In this document: piece after piece, positions 54,068 to 63,428 of the stretch
Layout of the letters: the number at the start of each line of letters is the position of its first letter
Position numbering within the stretch: the stretch's first letter is position 1
NCBI GenBank assembly: GCA_002327445.1
Contig: DCWA01000041.1
Coordinates: 1-64,000, forward strand
Source of the DNA: Desulfobacteraceae bacterium UBA2174
Lineage (GTDB): Bacteria; Desulfobacterota; Desulfobacteria; Desulfobacterales; UBA2174
DNA length: 64,000 nucleotides
Direction of reading: 5' to 3'
Notes under the pieces: generated by a model
What the model was told of the DNA's origin: nothing
What the model saw: only the letters and a program-made list of their open reading frames with translations
Databases searched by the model: none
Program-made: the position numbers and the translations under genes

Positions 54068-55981
54068 TCAGAGGGCCGCCACCGCGATGCGGTAGCAGCG
54101 CAGGCAGCGGTAGGCTTCGGCGGTGGCCTGGGCCCGGGTCAGGCACCCTTCGACTTCCTCGAAGCTCTCCTTGCGCACCTCGGGGTCCATCACCGGCGGA
54201 TCGGCCCGCTGGCTGACGTCGTGGAAGGGCCAGGTCTCTTTACGATCCAATACCCCGCTGTTGTTGACGATCGCCTTCAACACCTCTGAAGTGGTCGCCT
54301 GAACGCTTCCCTGTTCCAGGTACTGGGCGATGTGATGAGCGGCCTTCTTCCCGGCGGCCAGGGCGGCAATGAGGGTGGACGGCCCGGTGACGCAGTCGCC
54401 GCCTCCGAACACCGTCGCGGAGGGGGACTGGAAGGTCATCTGGTCGACCACCAGGGTCTTCCATGGCGTCAGATCCTCGGCTTCGGGCAGGACGCAGTCC
54501 ACCACGCAGACCTGCCCCACCGCCGGGATGATGGCATCGCATGCGATGACGAACTCCGAGCCTTCCTGCGGCACGGGCCGGCGCCGGCCGCTGCGATCCG
54601 GCTCTCCCAGGGTCATGCGCTGGCATTCGAGGCCACGGACCTTCCCGCCTTCCTCCACGATCCGCACCGGCGCCACCAGATAATGGAACTTCACGCCCTC
54701 TTCCTTGGCCTCGTGGATCTCCTGGGGATCGGCCGGCATCTCGGCCTCGGTGCGCCGGTAGAGGAGATTGACATCCTTGAAGCCGATACGCAGGGCCGAG
54801 CGGACGCAGTCCATGGCGACGTTGCCGCCACCCACCACCACCAGCTTCTCGCCCTCGATGGGCCGGCGGCCCCGGGCCACCTCGCCGAGAAAGTGGATGC
54901 CGGTCATGAAGCATTCGTAGCCGGCATCCTCACCCTCGCAGCGCATCTTGGAGGATTCCGGCGCGCCGACCCCGAGGAACACCGCCCGGTAGCCCTGTTT
55001 TCCCAGCTCCTCCACGGTGATGTCCTCGCCCACCCGGACGCCGTAGCGGATTTCCGCGCCGAGCTTTTCCACCACTGCCACCTCGTAGGCGATGATGTCC
55101 CGCGGCAGCCGGTAGGAGGGGATGCCGAAAGAAGCCATGCCGCCGGCCTTCTCCTGGGCTTCGAAAATCGTGGTGCGGTAACCGCGTTGGCCCAGATAGA
55201 AAGCACAGGAGAGCCCGGCCGGTCCGGCCCCCACCACCGCCACCCGTTCTTCGCGGGGGGAAGCCGTTTCCAGTTTCGGCACGGCGCCGGTGCGCATCTC
55301 GTGGTCGGCCAGGTAGCGTTTCAGGGCCCGGATGGCGATGGGTGCATCCACCAGGGCCCGGCGGCAATTGGCCTCACAGGGGCGCACGCAGACGCGGCCG
55401 ATGGTGCCCGGCATGGGGCAGTCGCGCCGCACGACGGCCAGACCTTCGTCCAGTTTGTTCAGGCGGACCGCCTCTACGTAGGCCGGCACATCGACGTTGG
55501 ACGGGCAGGCGCTCATGCACGGTGCCGTCACCGTGGCCTCGTAGTTGCCGCGCGGCACCACGCGTTTGTCCCGGATGGTGGCCTCGAAGACGTCGCGGTA
55601 GCGTTGGAGCATCTCCAGTGTGGGAGGAGCGACGAACAGGCCGACATCGCAACGCGCCGCATCGGAAATGAAGCGGGCCATGGCGGCGATTTCCTCCAGG
55701 TCACCGGGCCGCCCCTCGCCGTTGCAGATCCGGTCCATGACGACGCAAATCCGCACCGTGCCTTCGCGGCAGGGGGTGCACTGACCGCACGACTCGTCCC
55801 TGATCTTTTCCAGGTAGGCCCGCAGCAGATCCACCGGATCGATCTCCGGGTCCCAGACCACGAGCCCCTTCCATCCGAGCACCGCCCGGAACGGTGTCCC
55901 GTCGGCGGCAGCGCTGCCGCCGCCCTTGCCATCCACACGACCGGTCCAGCCTTTCCAGGTACACACCAACGGCTCATCCAT
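54068..55981 (-). CDS. NuoF-tail/GltD-like FAD-dependent oxidoreductase
   Basis: This 637-residue modular flavoprotein begins (about 35-130) with the end of a NuoF/HydB-type subunit, including the 4Fe-4S motif SCGQCTPCREG. The middle has the Fer4_20 segment of glutamate synthase beta (CMSACPSNVDVPAYVEAV, CPMPGTIGRVCVRPCEANCRRA). The rest is the FAD/NADPH domain pair of GltD (VAVVGAGPAGLSCAFYLGQRGY, VVVGGGNVAMDCVRSALRIG, VFGGGDCVTGPSTLIAALAAGKKAA). Such proteins sit next to hydrogenases, Nuo modules or electron-bifurcating enzymes, but no partner subunit is adjacent. The ATG follows CAGGAG. The N-terminal FMN/NADH part of NuoF is missing. Confidence 0.85.
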   Translation of the reverse strand: MDEPLVCTWKGWTGRVDGKGGGSAAADGTPFRAVLGWKGLVVWDPEIDPVDLLRAYLEKIRDESCGQCTPCREGTVRICVVMDRICNGEGRPGDLEEIAAMARFISDAARCDVGLFVAPPTLEMLQRYRDVFEATIRDKRVVPRGNYEATVTAPCMSACPSNVDVPAYVEAVRLNKLDEGLAVVRRDCPMPGTIGRVCVRPCEANCRRALVDAPIAIRALKRYLADHEMRTGAVPKLETASPREERVAVVGAGPAGLSCAFYLGQRGYRTTIFEAQEKAGGMASFGIPSYRLPRDIIAYEVAVVEKLGAEIRYGVRVGEDITVEELGKQGYRAVFLGVGAPESSKMRCEGEDAGYECFMTGIHFLGEVARGRRPIEGEKLVVVGGGNVAMDCVRSALRIGFKDVNLLYRRTEAEMPADPQEIHEAKEEGVKFHYLVAPVRIVEEGGKVRGLECQRMTLGEPDRSGRRRPVPQEGSEFVIACDAIIPAVGQVCVVDCVLPEAEDLTPWKTLVVDQMTFQSPSATVFGGGDCVTGPSTLIAALAAGKKAAHHIAQYLEQGSVQATTSEVLKAIVNNSGVLDRKETWPFHDVSQRADPPVMDPEVRKESFEEVEGCLTRAQATAEAYRCLRCYRIAVAAL

Positions 55982-56178
55982 GGGGCACCACTCCTGTCGG
56001 TTCTCAGGTTTTAATGGAAGAAGTCTCCCGTATTTACTACGAGACGAAGCCATGGTCAAACCCTGAGGGCGCTTCATTTTCCACGGGCGGCGAAAAAGGG
56101 GGAAACCCACGCCCCAAATGCCGGCGACGGAATCCCAAACCTCCACCGCCGAGGCGCACGAACGGCGTTCAGGGAAAG

Positions 56179-56207
56179 TTGACAAGCACATCGAAAACAA
56201 TTATTGA
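56179..56207 (+). promoter_or_regulatory. Promoter of the solitary ATPase gene
   Basis: TTGACA (56179-56184), a 17-bp spacer and TATTGA (56202-56207) lie 36 bp before the start. The -10 overlaps a perfect inverted repeat. Confidence 0.55.
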
Positions 56208-56217
56208 AAATCAATAA
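56201..56217. promoter_or_regulatory. Inverted repeat overlapping the -10 box
   Basis: TTATTGA-AAA-TCAATAA is a perfect seven-base dyad over the predicted -10 region, in the position of a repressor operator. No regulator is assigned. Confidence 0.5.
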
Positions 56218-56242
56218 TCGACTTTGATGGCAGGACGCTTCC

Positions 56243-57364
56243 ATGGCCAATCCCTTCACCCTTCGCGTGATCGCCCCGGATGCTCCTTTTTGCAATCGGA
56301 ACAAAGAGTTGCAGGATTTGCAGCGTCATGCCGCCAACCAGACCAACGTCGTGGTCTTTTCCCCGCGCCGCTACGGGAAGACCTCTCTGGTCAAAAGGGT
56401 GCAAGCGAGTCTCGAACAGCAAGGGTTCCTCACCTGCTACGTCGACCTCTTCATGGTGACCGGCCTGGAGGAAACGGCCCGGCGCATCGCCAGGGCCGTC
56501 TGGACCGTGTTGCACCGCCACGAATCCCTGTTGGCAAAGGGGTCCCGTTTTCTGAAAATCTTCAGCACGTTCCGCCCGGTGTTGAAACCTTCCGCCGAAA
56601 ACGGCTTCACCCTGAGCGTGGAATCGGTTTCCACCGCCCTGCCGGGAATCGAGGTGCTGGACAAGACGATGGAAGAGTTTGGAAATTTTATCGAACGGGA
56701 AAAGCCGAAACTGCATTTCGTCATGGACGAATTCCAGGAGGTCACCGAACTGAAGGAACCCGCGGTCGAGGGCATCCTTCGCAAACACATCCAGCACCAC
56801 CCGGCATCGTACTTTTTCGTCGGCAGCCGGCGCCGGATCCTGCTGGACATGTTCAACCAGCGCAACCGGCCGTTTTATCGGAGCGCCATCATGTATCCCC
56901 TCGATGAATTGCCTCGCCCGGAACTGGTCCCTTTCATCCGGGAGCGCTTCGCGTCGGAAGGCAAGGAGTGCCCACCACCGGTGGCGGAAGCCGTTTCGCA
57001 ACGAACCGGCCAACACCCCTATTACGCCCAGGCGCTGGCATACCACACCTTCGATCTTGCCGGCCCGGAAGTCCGTCCGGAAGACGTGGACGCCGGTTTC
57101 GAAAGACTGCTGGCCTCCGAACGCTACGCCTTCGAGGCGATGGTCCAGGGCCTCACCGGGCCTCAAATCTCGCTCTTGCGCGCCTTGGCCGCCTCGCCCA
57201 CGGCCAGGATCCTCTCCAGCGATTACATCGCCCGGCACAGGCTCACCGTCGGCGGCGTCCAGTACGCGCAAAAAAAGCTGCTGCAGCTGGACCTGATCGA
57301 AAAACGAAACGATGTCTGGCAGGTGGTGGACCCCGTCTTCGCCATCTGGCTCTCCCGGTACTGA
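56243..57364 (+). CDS. P-loop ATPase of the archaeal ATPase/AAA_14 group
   Basis: This 373-residue protein has Walker A SPRRYGKTSLVKR near residue 40, a Walker B-like HFVMDEFQEV near 160, and the sensor segment YFFVGSRRRILLDMFNQRNRPFYR. A C-terminal winged-helix region follows (LRALAASPTARILSSDYIARH, then VQYAQKKLLQLDLIEKRNDVW). Members form a large STAND-like family of unclear role, some linked to mobile elements or defence. The product is full length and looks intact. No partner gene is adjacent; the next DNA downstream is a pseudogene region. Confidence 0.85.
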   Translation: MANPFTLRVIAPDAPFCNRNKELQDLQRHAANQTNVVVFSPRRYGKTSLVKRVQASLEQQGFLTCYVDLFMVTGLEETARRIARAVWTVLHRHESLLAKGSRFLKIFSTFRPVLKPSAENGFTLSVESVSTALPGIEVLDKTMEEFGNFIEREKPKLHFVMDEFQEVTELKEPAVEGILRKHIQHHPASYFFVGSRRRILLDMFNQRNRPFYRSAIMYPLDELPRPELVPFIRERFASEGKECPPPVAEAVSQRTGQHPYYAQALAYHTFDLAGPEVRPEDVDAGFERLLASERYAFEAMVQGLTGPQISLLRALAASPTARILSSDYIARHRLTVGGVQYAQKKLLQLDLIEKRNDVWQVVDPVFAIWLSRY

Positions 57365-57439
57365 CCCGGCGGTTTCTCACTCGCCGTGCATCGGCAAAAC
57401 GGGCATCAGGCACCTCGGCAGGATGATGAAATCGGCTGG

Positions 57440-58330
57440 CTTTCGGGGCGGATATCGGGATAGGCGAAGCCTTCATGGACGACGCGTGGGACACCGACGT
57501 CGCCGCCGTCATCTCCTTTTTTAGCCGAGTCGGTGTCCATGTGGGCCCTGGAAAAACTCCGCTACTGGACCCGGCCCAACACCCGCCCCGACAGCCGGCG
57601 CAACATCCGGCGCCACTACGACCTGTCCGACGCCTTTTTCCGGACCTTTCTGGATGATTCGATGGCCTACTCCTGCGCCATTTTCGAGGATCCGGCGGAT
57701 TCACTGGAAACGGCCCAACAGCGAAAGTTCCAGGCGGTCATTCAAAAGGCCGGCATCGGCCCCGGGGATCACGTCCTGGAAATCGGATGCGGCTGGAGCG
57801 GATTCGCCGTCGAAGCGGTGCGCCGCACCGGTTGCCGGGTCGCCGGCATCACCATCTCCCGGGAGCAATTCCGTGTGGCACGGGAACGGGTGCGGGCGGC
57901 CGGGCTCCAGGACCGCATCCGGATCGAGCTTTGCGATTATCGCGACATGCACGGCCGCCTCGACAAGATCGTCTCCATCGAGATGCTGGAAGCGGTGGGG
58001 CACCGCTACTACGGCACCTTCTTCAAACAGATCGACCGGCTCTTTGCCCCCGGCGGCATTGCCGTCATCCAGACCATCACCATTCCCGACCAGCGCTACG
58101 AAGCCTGCCGGAGAAGCCACGACTGGACCCAGAAGCACATTTTCCCGGCGGCCTCCTGCCGTCGCTCACCGTACTGACCCGCGCCATGACCCGCCACTCG
58201 CGCCTCATGGTGGAAACCGTGGAGAATATCGGCCCCCATTACACCGCGACCCTGGCTGCCTGGCGCCGGCGGTTTGTCGCCAACCAGTGCCGGGTCACCG
58301 AACTGGGCTTCGACCGCGTCTTTCAGCGCA
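57440..58330 (+). pseudogene. Cyclopropane-fatty-acyl-phospholipid synthase, broken
   Basis: Three reading phases together spell a CFA-synthase-like methyltransferase. First is an N-terminal piece (FGADIGIGEAFMDDAWDTD, about 57441-57520). Next is the main body (57533-58145) with RRNIRRHYDLSDAFFRTFLD, MAYSCAIFEDP, the SAM motif VLEIGCGWSGFAVEA and SIEMLEAVGHRYYGTFF. A third piece after a one-base loss near 58148 reads FPGGLLPSLTVLTRA to CRVTELGFDRVFQRK. The expected C-terminal portion is missing; the DNA passes directly into transporter sequence near 58325. There are at least two frameshifts and one truncation, so no functional enzyme is expected. Confidence 0.85.
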
Positions 58331-58859
58331 AACGGTCCCTTACGAGGCTTTGGGGCCGGAGATCACTTCCGACTACAACGAGCGCACCTCCCTGTTTGCG
58401 GTGCGAGACGGACTGCTCATTGCCGGAACCCTGGCGGCCGCGGCGGCGCCGGCGCTGGTGGTGATTTCAGGATTGGGCTTCGGGGCCACCCTGGCTCTGC
58501 CGTCAGCCATCCAGGCCGATGTGATCGACTACGACGAGTCCCTCACCGGCCGGCGCCAGGAGGGATGGTACATCGGCATCTGGTCGGTGGTCAAAAAACT
58601 CACCGCCGCCGTCAGCGTCGGGGTCGGCCTGACGATTCCGGGCGCCGCCGGATACGCTCCCGGCCCGACCCAACCGCCCGCGGTGATCGAAACCCTCAAA
58701 GTGCTCTACGCCCTGGTGCCGAGCCTGTGCAGCGCCGCCGCCTTCCCGGTGGCCCTGGCCTTTCCCGTCTCCCGGAAAACCCATGAACGGATACTGGAAT
58801 GCATCGATTTGCGCCGCCGCGGCGAGGCGCCGGCCGATCCACTGCAGTGCTGGGCATAA
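58326..58859 (+). pseudogene. MFS (GPH/melibiose-permease type) transporter remnant
   Basis: The phase beginning AQTVPYEALGPEITSDYNERT is the conserved loop after helix 4 of GPH-type MFS transporters. It continues through one helix and then jumps to late-protein sequence (GATLALPSAIQADVIDYDES, GRRQEGWYIGIWSVVKKL) and the normal C-terminus. The N-terminal third and helices in the middle are absent, so at least two deletions have occurred. Transporters of this type often neighbour CFA-synthase-like genes, so the pair probably comes from one decayed lipid-modification operon. Confidence 0.8.
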
Positions 58860-58910
58860 CTGTCAGGAATCAAAAGAAATCATGCAGCGTATCCCGAACC
58901 GGCACCCCGC

Positions 58911-60299
58911 TCAGCCCGTTTTGGCGGCATCCCCCAACCGGTCCGCCGTATCGATCCAGCCGCCCCCCATGGCCTTGTACACCTCGATGAGGGCGCGGAG
59001 CACCTCGACCTCCTTTTCCACCAGACCGAGCTGGGCGGAAAACAGGTTCCGCTCGGCGTCCAGGACCTGAAGGTAGTCCTCCGTGCCGCCGTCGAAACGC
59101 AGCCTGGCCAGGCCGGCCACATCGCCCAGAATACGGGTTTGATTCTGCCGGGCGGCGAATTCTTCTCGCCCCTTGGTCGTTTTGACCAGCGCATCCTCCA
59201 CTTCGCGAAACGCGTTGAGCACCGTCTGCTGGTATTGTAACAGCGACTGCTGCTGAAGAGATTCGGCCTGGGTGACCTGCCCGGCGATGGCGCCGCGGTT
59301 GAACAGGGGTGCGGCAATGCCGCCCACCAGCGAGGACTGCCCGGTGCCGCCGGAAAACAGGCTGCCCAGTTCCCCGCTGACGCTGCCGAGGAGGCCGGTC
59401 AGCGTGATGGTGGGAAAATAGGCTGCCTTGGCCACGCCGATCTCGGCGTTGGCGGCCACCAGCGCCTGCTCGGCCTGCCGGATGTCCGGGCGCCGTTCGA
59501 GGAGCGTGGACGGGAGTCCGGCGGGAATGCCCGGCGGCGTCAGGAGATCGATCTCCTTGCCACGCGGGACGGTCCCGGGCATATCCCCCAGCAGTACGGC
59601 CAGCAGGTTTTCCTGCTGGCGGACGAGGGACTCGAAGCGCGGAATGGCCTGCCGGGCCGATTCGAGCAGGGATTCGGCCTGGCGCAGCTCCAGTTGCGAA
59701 ATGGCGCCATAGTCATAACGCAGGCGCATCAGGTCGAGGCTTTCGGCATAGGCGCGCTCCGTCTGACGGGCGATGCCCAGTTGCCGGTCCAGCCCCCGCA
59801 GGGTGACATAGCCGCCGGCCACATTGCTCACCAGGGTCATCAACACCGCCTGCCGCCCGGCTTCGCTGGCGAGCAGCCGTGCCCGCGCCGCCTCGTTGGA
59901 CCGCCGCACCCGCCCCCAGAGGTCGATCTCCCACTGAACATTGAGGGCTGCCTGGGCGCTCTCGGCGCTCTGACCGCCGGAACGCTGGGTGCCGATGCTC
60001 AGGGCGCCGTCCACCCGCGGCAAGGCCTCGGCGTTGGCGACCTCCAACTGGCCGATGAACTGGTCGATGCGGGCTGCGGCAATCTTGAGGTCCAGGTTCT
60101 GGCGCACGGCGCGTTCGACCAGGCTGTCGAGTACCGGATCGCCGAACCGGGTCCACCACGCCGTATCGGTGAGATCCTCGGCGGCGGTGATGTCGATGGA
60201 CCAGCTCTCCGGGGTCTCGATGTCCGGTTGGACGTATTCCGGCCCCACCGTGCAGGCCGACATGAAAACGAAAAACAGGGAAAGGAACCATCCGCGCAT
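58911..60299 (-). CDS. RND efflux outer-membrane factor (NodT/OprM family lipoprotein)
   Basis: This 462-residue protein begins with a lipoprotein signal and lipobox (FMSAC, then TVGPEYVQP). It has two OEP repeats (LDSLVERAVRQNLDLKIAAA; LLERRPDIRQAEQALVAANAEIGVAKAAYFP), the mark of the TolC-like trimeric channel. The ATG at 60299 is preferred over one two codons earlier because of its spacing to AAGGG. It is the third gene of the adaptor-permease-channel operon. Confidence 0.94.
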   Translation of the reverse strand: MRGWFLSLFFVFMSACTVGPEYVQPDIETPESWSIDITAAEDLTDTAWWTRFGDPVLDSLVERAVRQNLDLKIAAARIDQFIGQLEVANAEALPRVDGALSIGTQRSGGQSAESAQAALNVQWEIDLWGRVRRSNEAARARLLASEAGRQAVLMTLVSNVAGGYVTLRGLDRQLGIARQTERAYAESLDLMRLRYDYGAISQLELRQAESLLESARQAIPRFESLVRQQENLLAVLLGDMPGTVPRGKEIDLLTPPGIPAGLPSTLLERRPDIRQAEQALVAANAEIGVAKAAYFPTITLTGLLGSVSGELGSLFSGGTGQSSLVGGIAAPLFNRGAIAGQVTQAESLQQQSLLQYQQTVLNAFREVEDALVKTTKGREEFAARQNQTRILGDVAGLARLRFDGGTEDYLQVLDAERNLFSAQLGLVEKEVEVLRALIEVYKAMGGGWIDTADRLGDAAKTG

Positions 60300-60314
60300 G
60301 GGCATCCACCCTTT

Positions 60315-63300
60315 CTAGACCGGATCGCCTGTGTCACCATGGACCGTTGGGCTCTGGACGGCCGGCTTCCGGTCGAGCAGCACGAAAAACAGCGGCACAA
60401 ACAGCGAAGCGATGATGGTCGAGGCGAGCATCCCGCCGATCACCCCGGTCCCGATGGCCCGCAGGCTGTTGGCGCCAGCTCCGGTGGCGGTGGCCATGGG
60501 GACGCAGCCGAAAATAAAGGCCAGGGAGGTCATCACGATGGGCCGCAGCCGCTGCCGGACCGCCTCCACCGCCGCTTCGGCCGCGGGCATCCCGACTCGG
60601 CGGTTTTCGGCGGCGAACTCGAAGATCAGGATGGCGTTCTTGGCCGCCAGCCCCACCTGGGTGACGAGCCCCACCTGGAAATAGACGTCGTTTTCGAGGC
60701 CGAGCAGCCAGGTGAGCAGCAGCGCGCCGCCCACGGCGAACGGCACCGCCAACACCACCCCCAGCGGCAGGGACCAGCGTTCATATTGCGCCGCGAGGAC
60801 CAGAAAGACCATCGCCAATCCAAAGGCGAAGGCAACGACGGAGGTGCCGCCGGCCTTTTTTTCCTCGTAGGCCTGGCCCGACCAGGAAAACCCGTACCCT
60901 TCGGGCAGCACCTCCAGGGCGAGGTTTTCCATGGCCGCAATGGCCTGGCCGGAGCTGAATCCGGAGGCCTGGCCGCCGGTGACCTTGGCCGCCGGGAACC
61001 CGTTGAAGCGGGTCAGCAGGTTGGGGCCGGCCACGAAGCGCACCGTCGCCAGGCTGGAGAGGGGAATGGTGTTGCCGTCCGAGGAACGCACGAAGATCTG
61101 ATCGAAATCGTTCGGGGCGTCGCGGCAAAAAGGTTCCGATTGGAGGATCGCCTGCCAGATGCGCCCGAACTCGACGAACTGACTCGTCGCGGACGAACCG
61201 AAGAAGGTCTGCAGGGTCTCATACACGCTGGACACCGGCACGTTGAGAATTTCGGCTCGGGCGCGGTCCAGGTCGAGATAGATCTGCTGCCGGGCCGCGG
61301 AAAAGGTCGAGGCGACGCCGCTCAGCTCGGGCCGCCGGCGCGCCGCGGCGAGAAACTGCCGGGTGATGGCCTCCAGCTCCCGGGGGGACTGGCCGCCCTT
61401 GCTCTGGATGTAGAATTCGAATCCGCCGATGGTGCCGAGTCCCGGAATCGACGGCGGGTTGATGGGAAAGACGATGCCGCCCTTGATCCCCACCATTTTG
61501 CGGCCGGTATCGGCGATCACGGCGAAGGCCCCGCCCGCCTTTGAGCGGCGCTCCGCCATGGGCTTGAGGGCCGCAAACAGCACGGCGGTGTTCTCCTTGA
61601 CCCCGCCGTCGATCTGGGCCACGTCCCCCATGGCGGGGTTGCCGCGCAGGATCGCCACCGCCTGGTCGCTCACCCGGGCGGTGCGCTCCAGACTGGCCGC
61701 GTCGGGCATCAAATTGGCCACCAGCAGGTAGCCCTGGTCCTCCTGGGGCACGAAGCTGCCGGGGACGATCCTGAACAGGAACCCCGTGCCGGCCAGCGCC
61801 AGGACGAACAGCAGCACCCCGATGGCACGGTGCCGGATCAACCCGCGCACCCCCGGGCGTAGAGGTCCGTCAAGCGCTGAAAACCGCTCTCGAACCAGCG
61901 GGAAAACCCACGTTTCGCGCCATGGCCCGGCTCGAGGATTCGCGCCGCCATGGCCGGAGAGAGGGTCAGGGCCACCACCCCGGAGATGACCATGGAAATG
62001 GCGATGGTGACGGCGAACTGCTTGTAGAGGGTGCCCGTCATGCCGCCGAGGAAGGCCACGGGCAGAAACACCGAGCAGAGCACCAGCACGATGGCCACCA
62101 GGGCGCCGGAGGGCTCCTGCATCGCCTTGCGGGTCGCCGCCAGGGGCGTCATGCCGCCGGCGGCCATGTTGTGCTCGACATTTTCCACCACGATGATGGC
62201 GTCGTCCACCACCAGACCGATGGCCAGGATCATGCCGAAAAGGGTCAGCATGTTGGTGGAAAACCCCAGGGCACGGATGCCCACGCAGGTGCCGATGATG
62301 GCGATGGGCACGGCGATGATGGGGATGATGGTGGCCCGAAAACTTTGCAGGAAGAGAAACACCACCAGGATCACCAGCACCACGGCCTCGAAAAAGGTTG
62401 ACACGACCTTCTCGATGGACGCTTCGGTGAAAGTGCTGGTGTCCAGCACGATGCGCGACGTGAACCCCTGGGGGAAATTGGGCTTCAGCTCGTCGATCAG
62501 TTGGCGCACCTGCCGGGAGGTCTCGATGGCGTTGGCCCCCGGCTGCTGGTAGACCACGATGGCCACCGCCCGTTTCCCGTTGATCTTGGGCACGATGGCG
62601 TAGTCCTTGGCCCCCAGTTCGGCCCGGGCCACATCCCGGAGCCGCACGATGGCGGTCTCGTCGCCGGCGGTGCGGATGATGATGTCCTCGAATTCCTCCG
62701 GGCTCGTGAGCATTCCGCGGGTGGTGACGACGAAGCTCTGCTGGGTGCCGGCCGGCGACTGGCCGATCTGGCCGATGCCGAAGGCCTGGTTCTGGCGCTG
62801 GACGGCGGCGGCGATGTCCTGAGTGGTGACGCCCGGTTGGGCCATCTGGTCCGGTTTGAGCCAGATCCGCATGGCCACGTCCGGCTGGGGAAACATGCTC
62901 GCCAGGTTGGCGCCCGGAATCCGTTTGATGGCATCCAGGATGTACAGGTTGGTGTAGTTGGCCAGATAGGCCGTGTCGTAGCGGTCGTCCGGGGAATAAA
63001 ACCCGATGACCACCATGAAGGACTGGGACCGCTTTTCCACGTTGACGCCCTGGCGGCTCACCACGTCGGGCAGTTTGGCGGAGGCCTGGTTGACCCGGTT
63101 CTGGACGTTGACCTGGGCGATATCGGGATCGGTCCCCGGTTCGAAGGTGACCGTCAGGGTCATGGTGCCCGCCGAGGAACTGGTGGAAGACATGTACATC
63201 ATGCCGTCCACGCCGTTGACCTGCTGCTCGATGGGCGCGGCCACCGTGTTGGCGATCACCTCGGCGCTGGCACCGGGATAATAAGCCGCCACCTGCACCG

Positions 63301-63424
63301 TGGGGGGCGCGATGTCCGGGAACTGGGCCACCGGCGTGGCCTGCATGGACAGCAGGCCGCCGAGGGTGATGACGATGGCGATGACGGCGGCGAATACGGG
63401 GCGGTCGATGAAGAATCCGGCCAT
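60315..63424 (-). pseudogene. RND multidrug efflux permease (HAE1 family), split by a frameshift
   Basis: Two frames join into one AcrB-like pump of about 1,036 residues. The first (61838-63424) starts MAGFFIDRPVFAAVIAIVIT, includes the TM4 proton-relay pair in LVVDDAIIVVENVEH, and runs to LTDLYARG. The second (60315-61850) resumes VRGLIRHRAIG, with GSFVPQEDQGY and the TM10 lysine in GLAAKNAILIFEFA. The break is a run of five C on the plus strand (61850-61854); one more base would give a continuous protein. This is either a real mutation or an error in a short homopolymer. All catalytic residues are otherwise kept. Confidence 0.88.
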
Positions 63425-63428
63425 GGCG

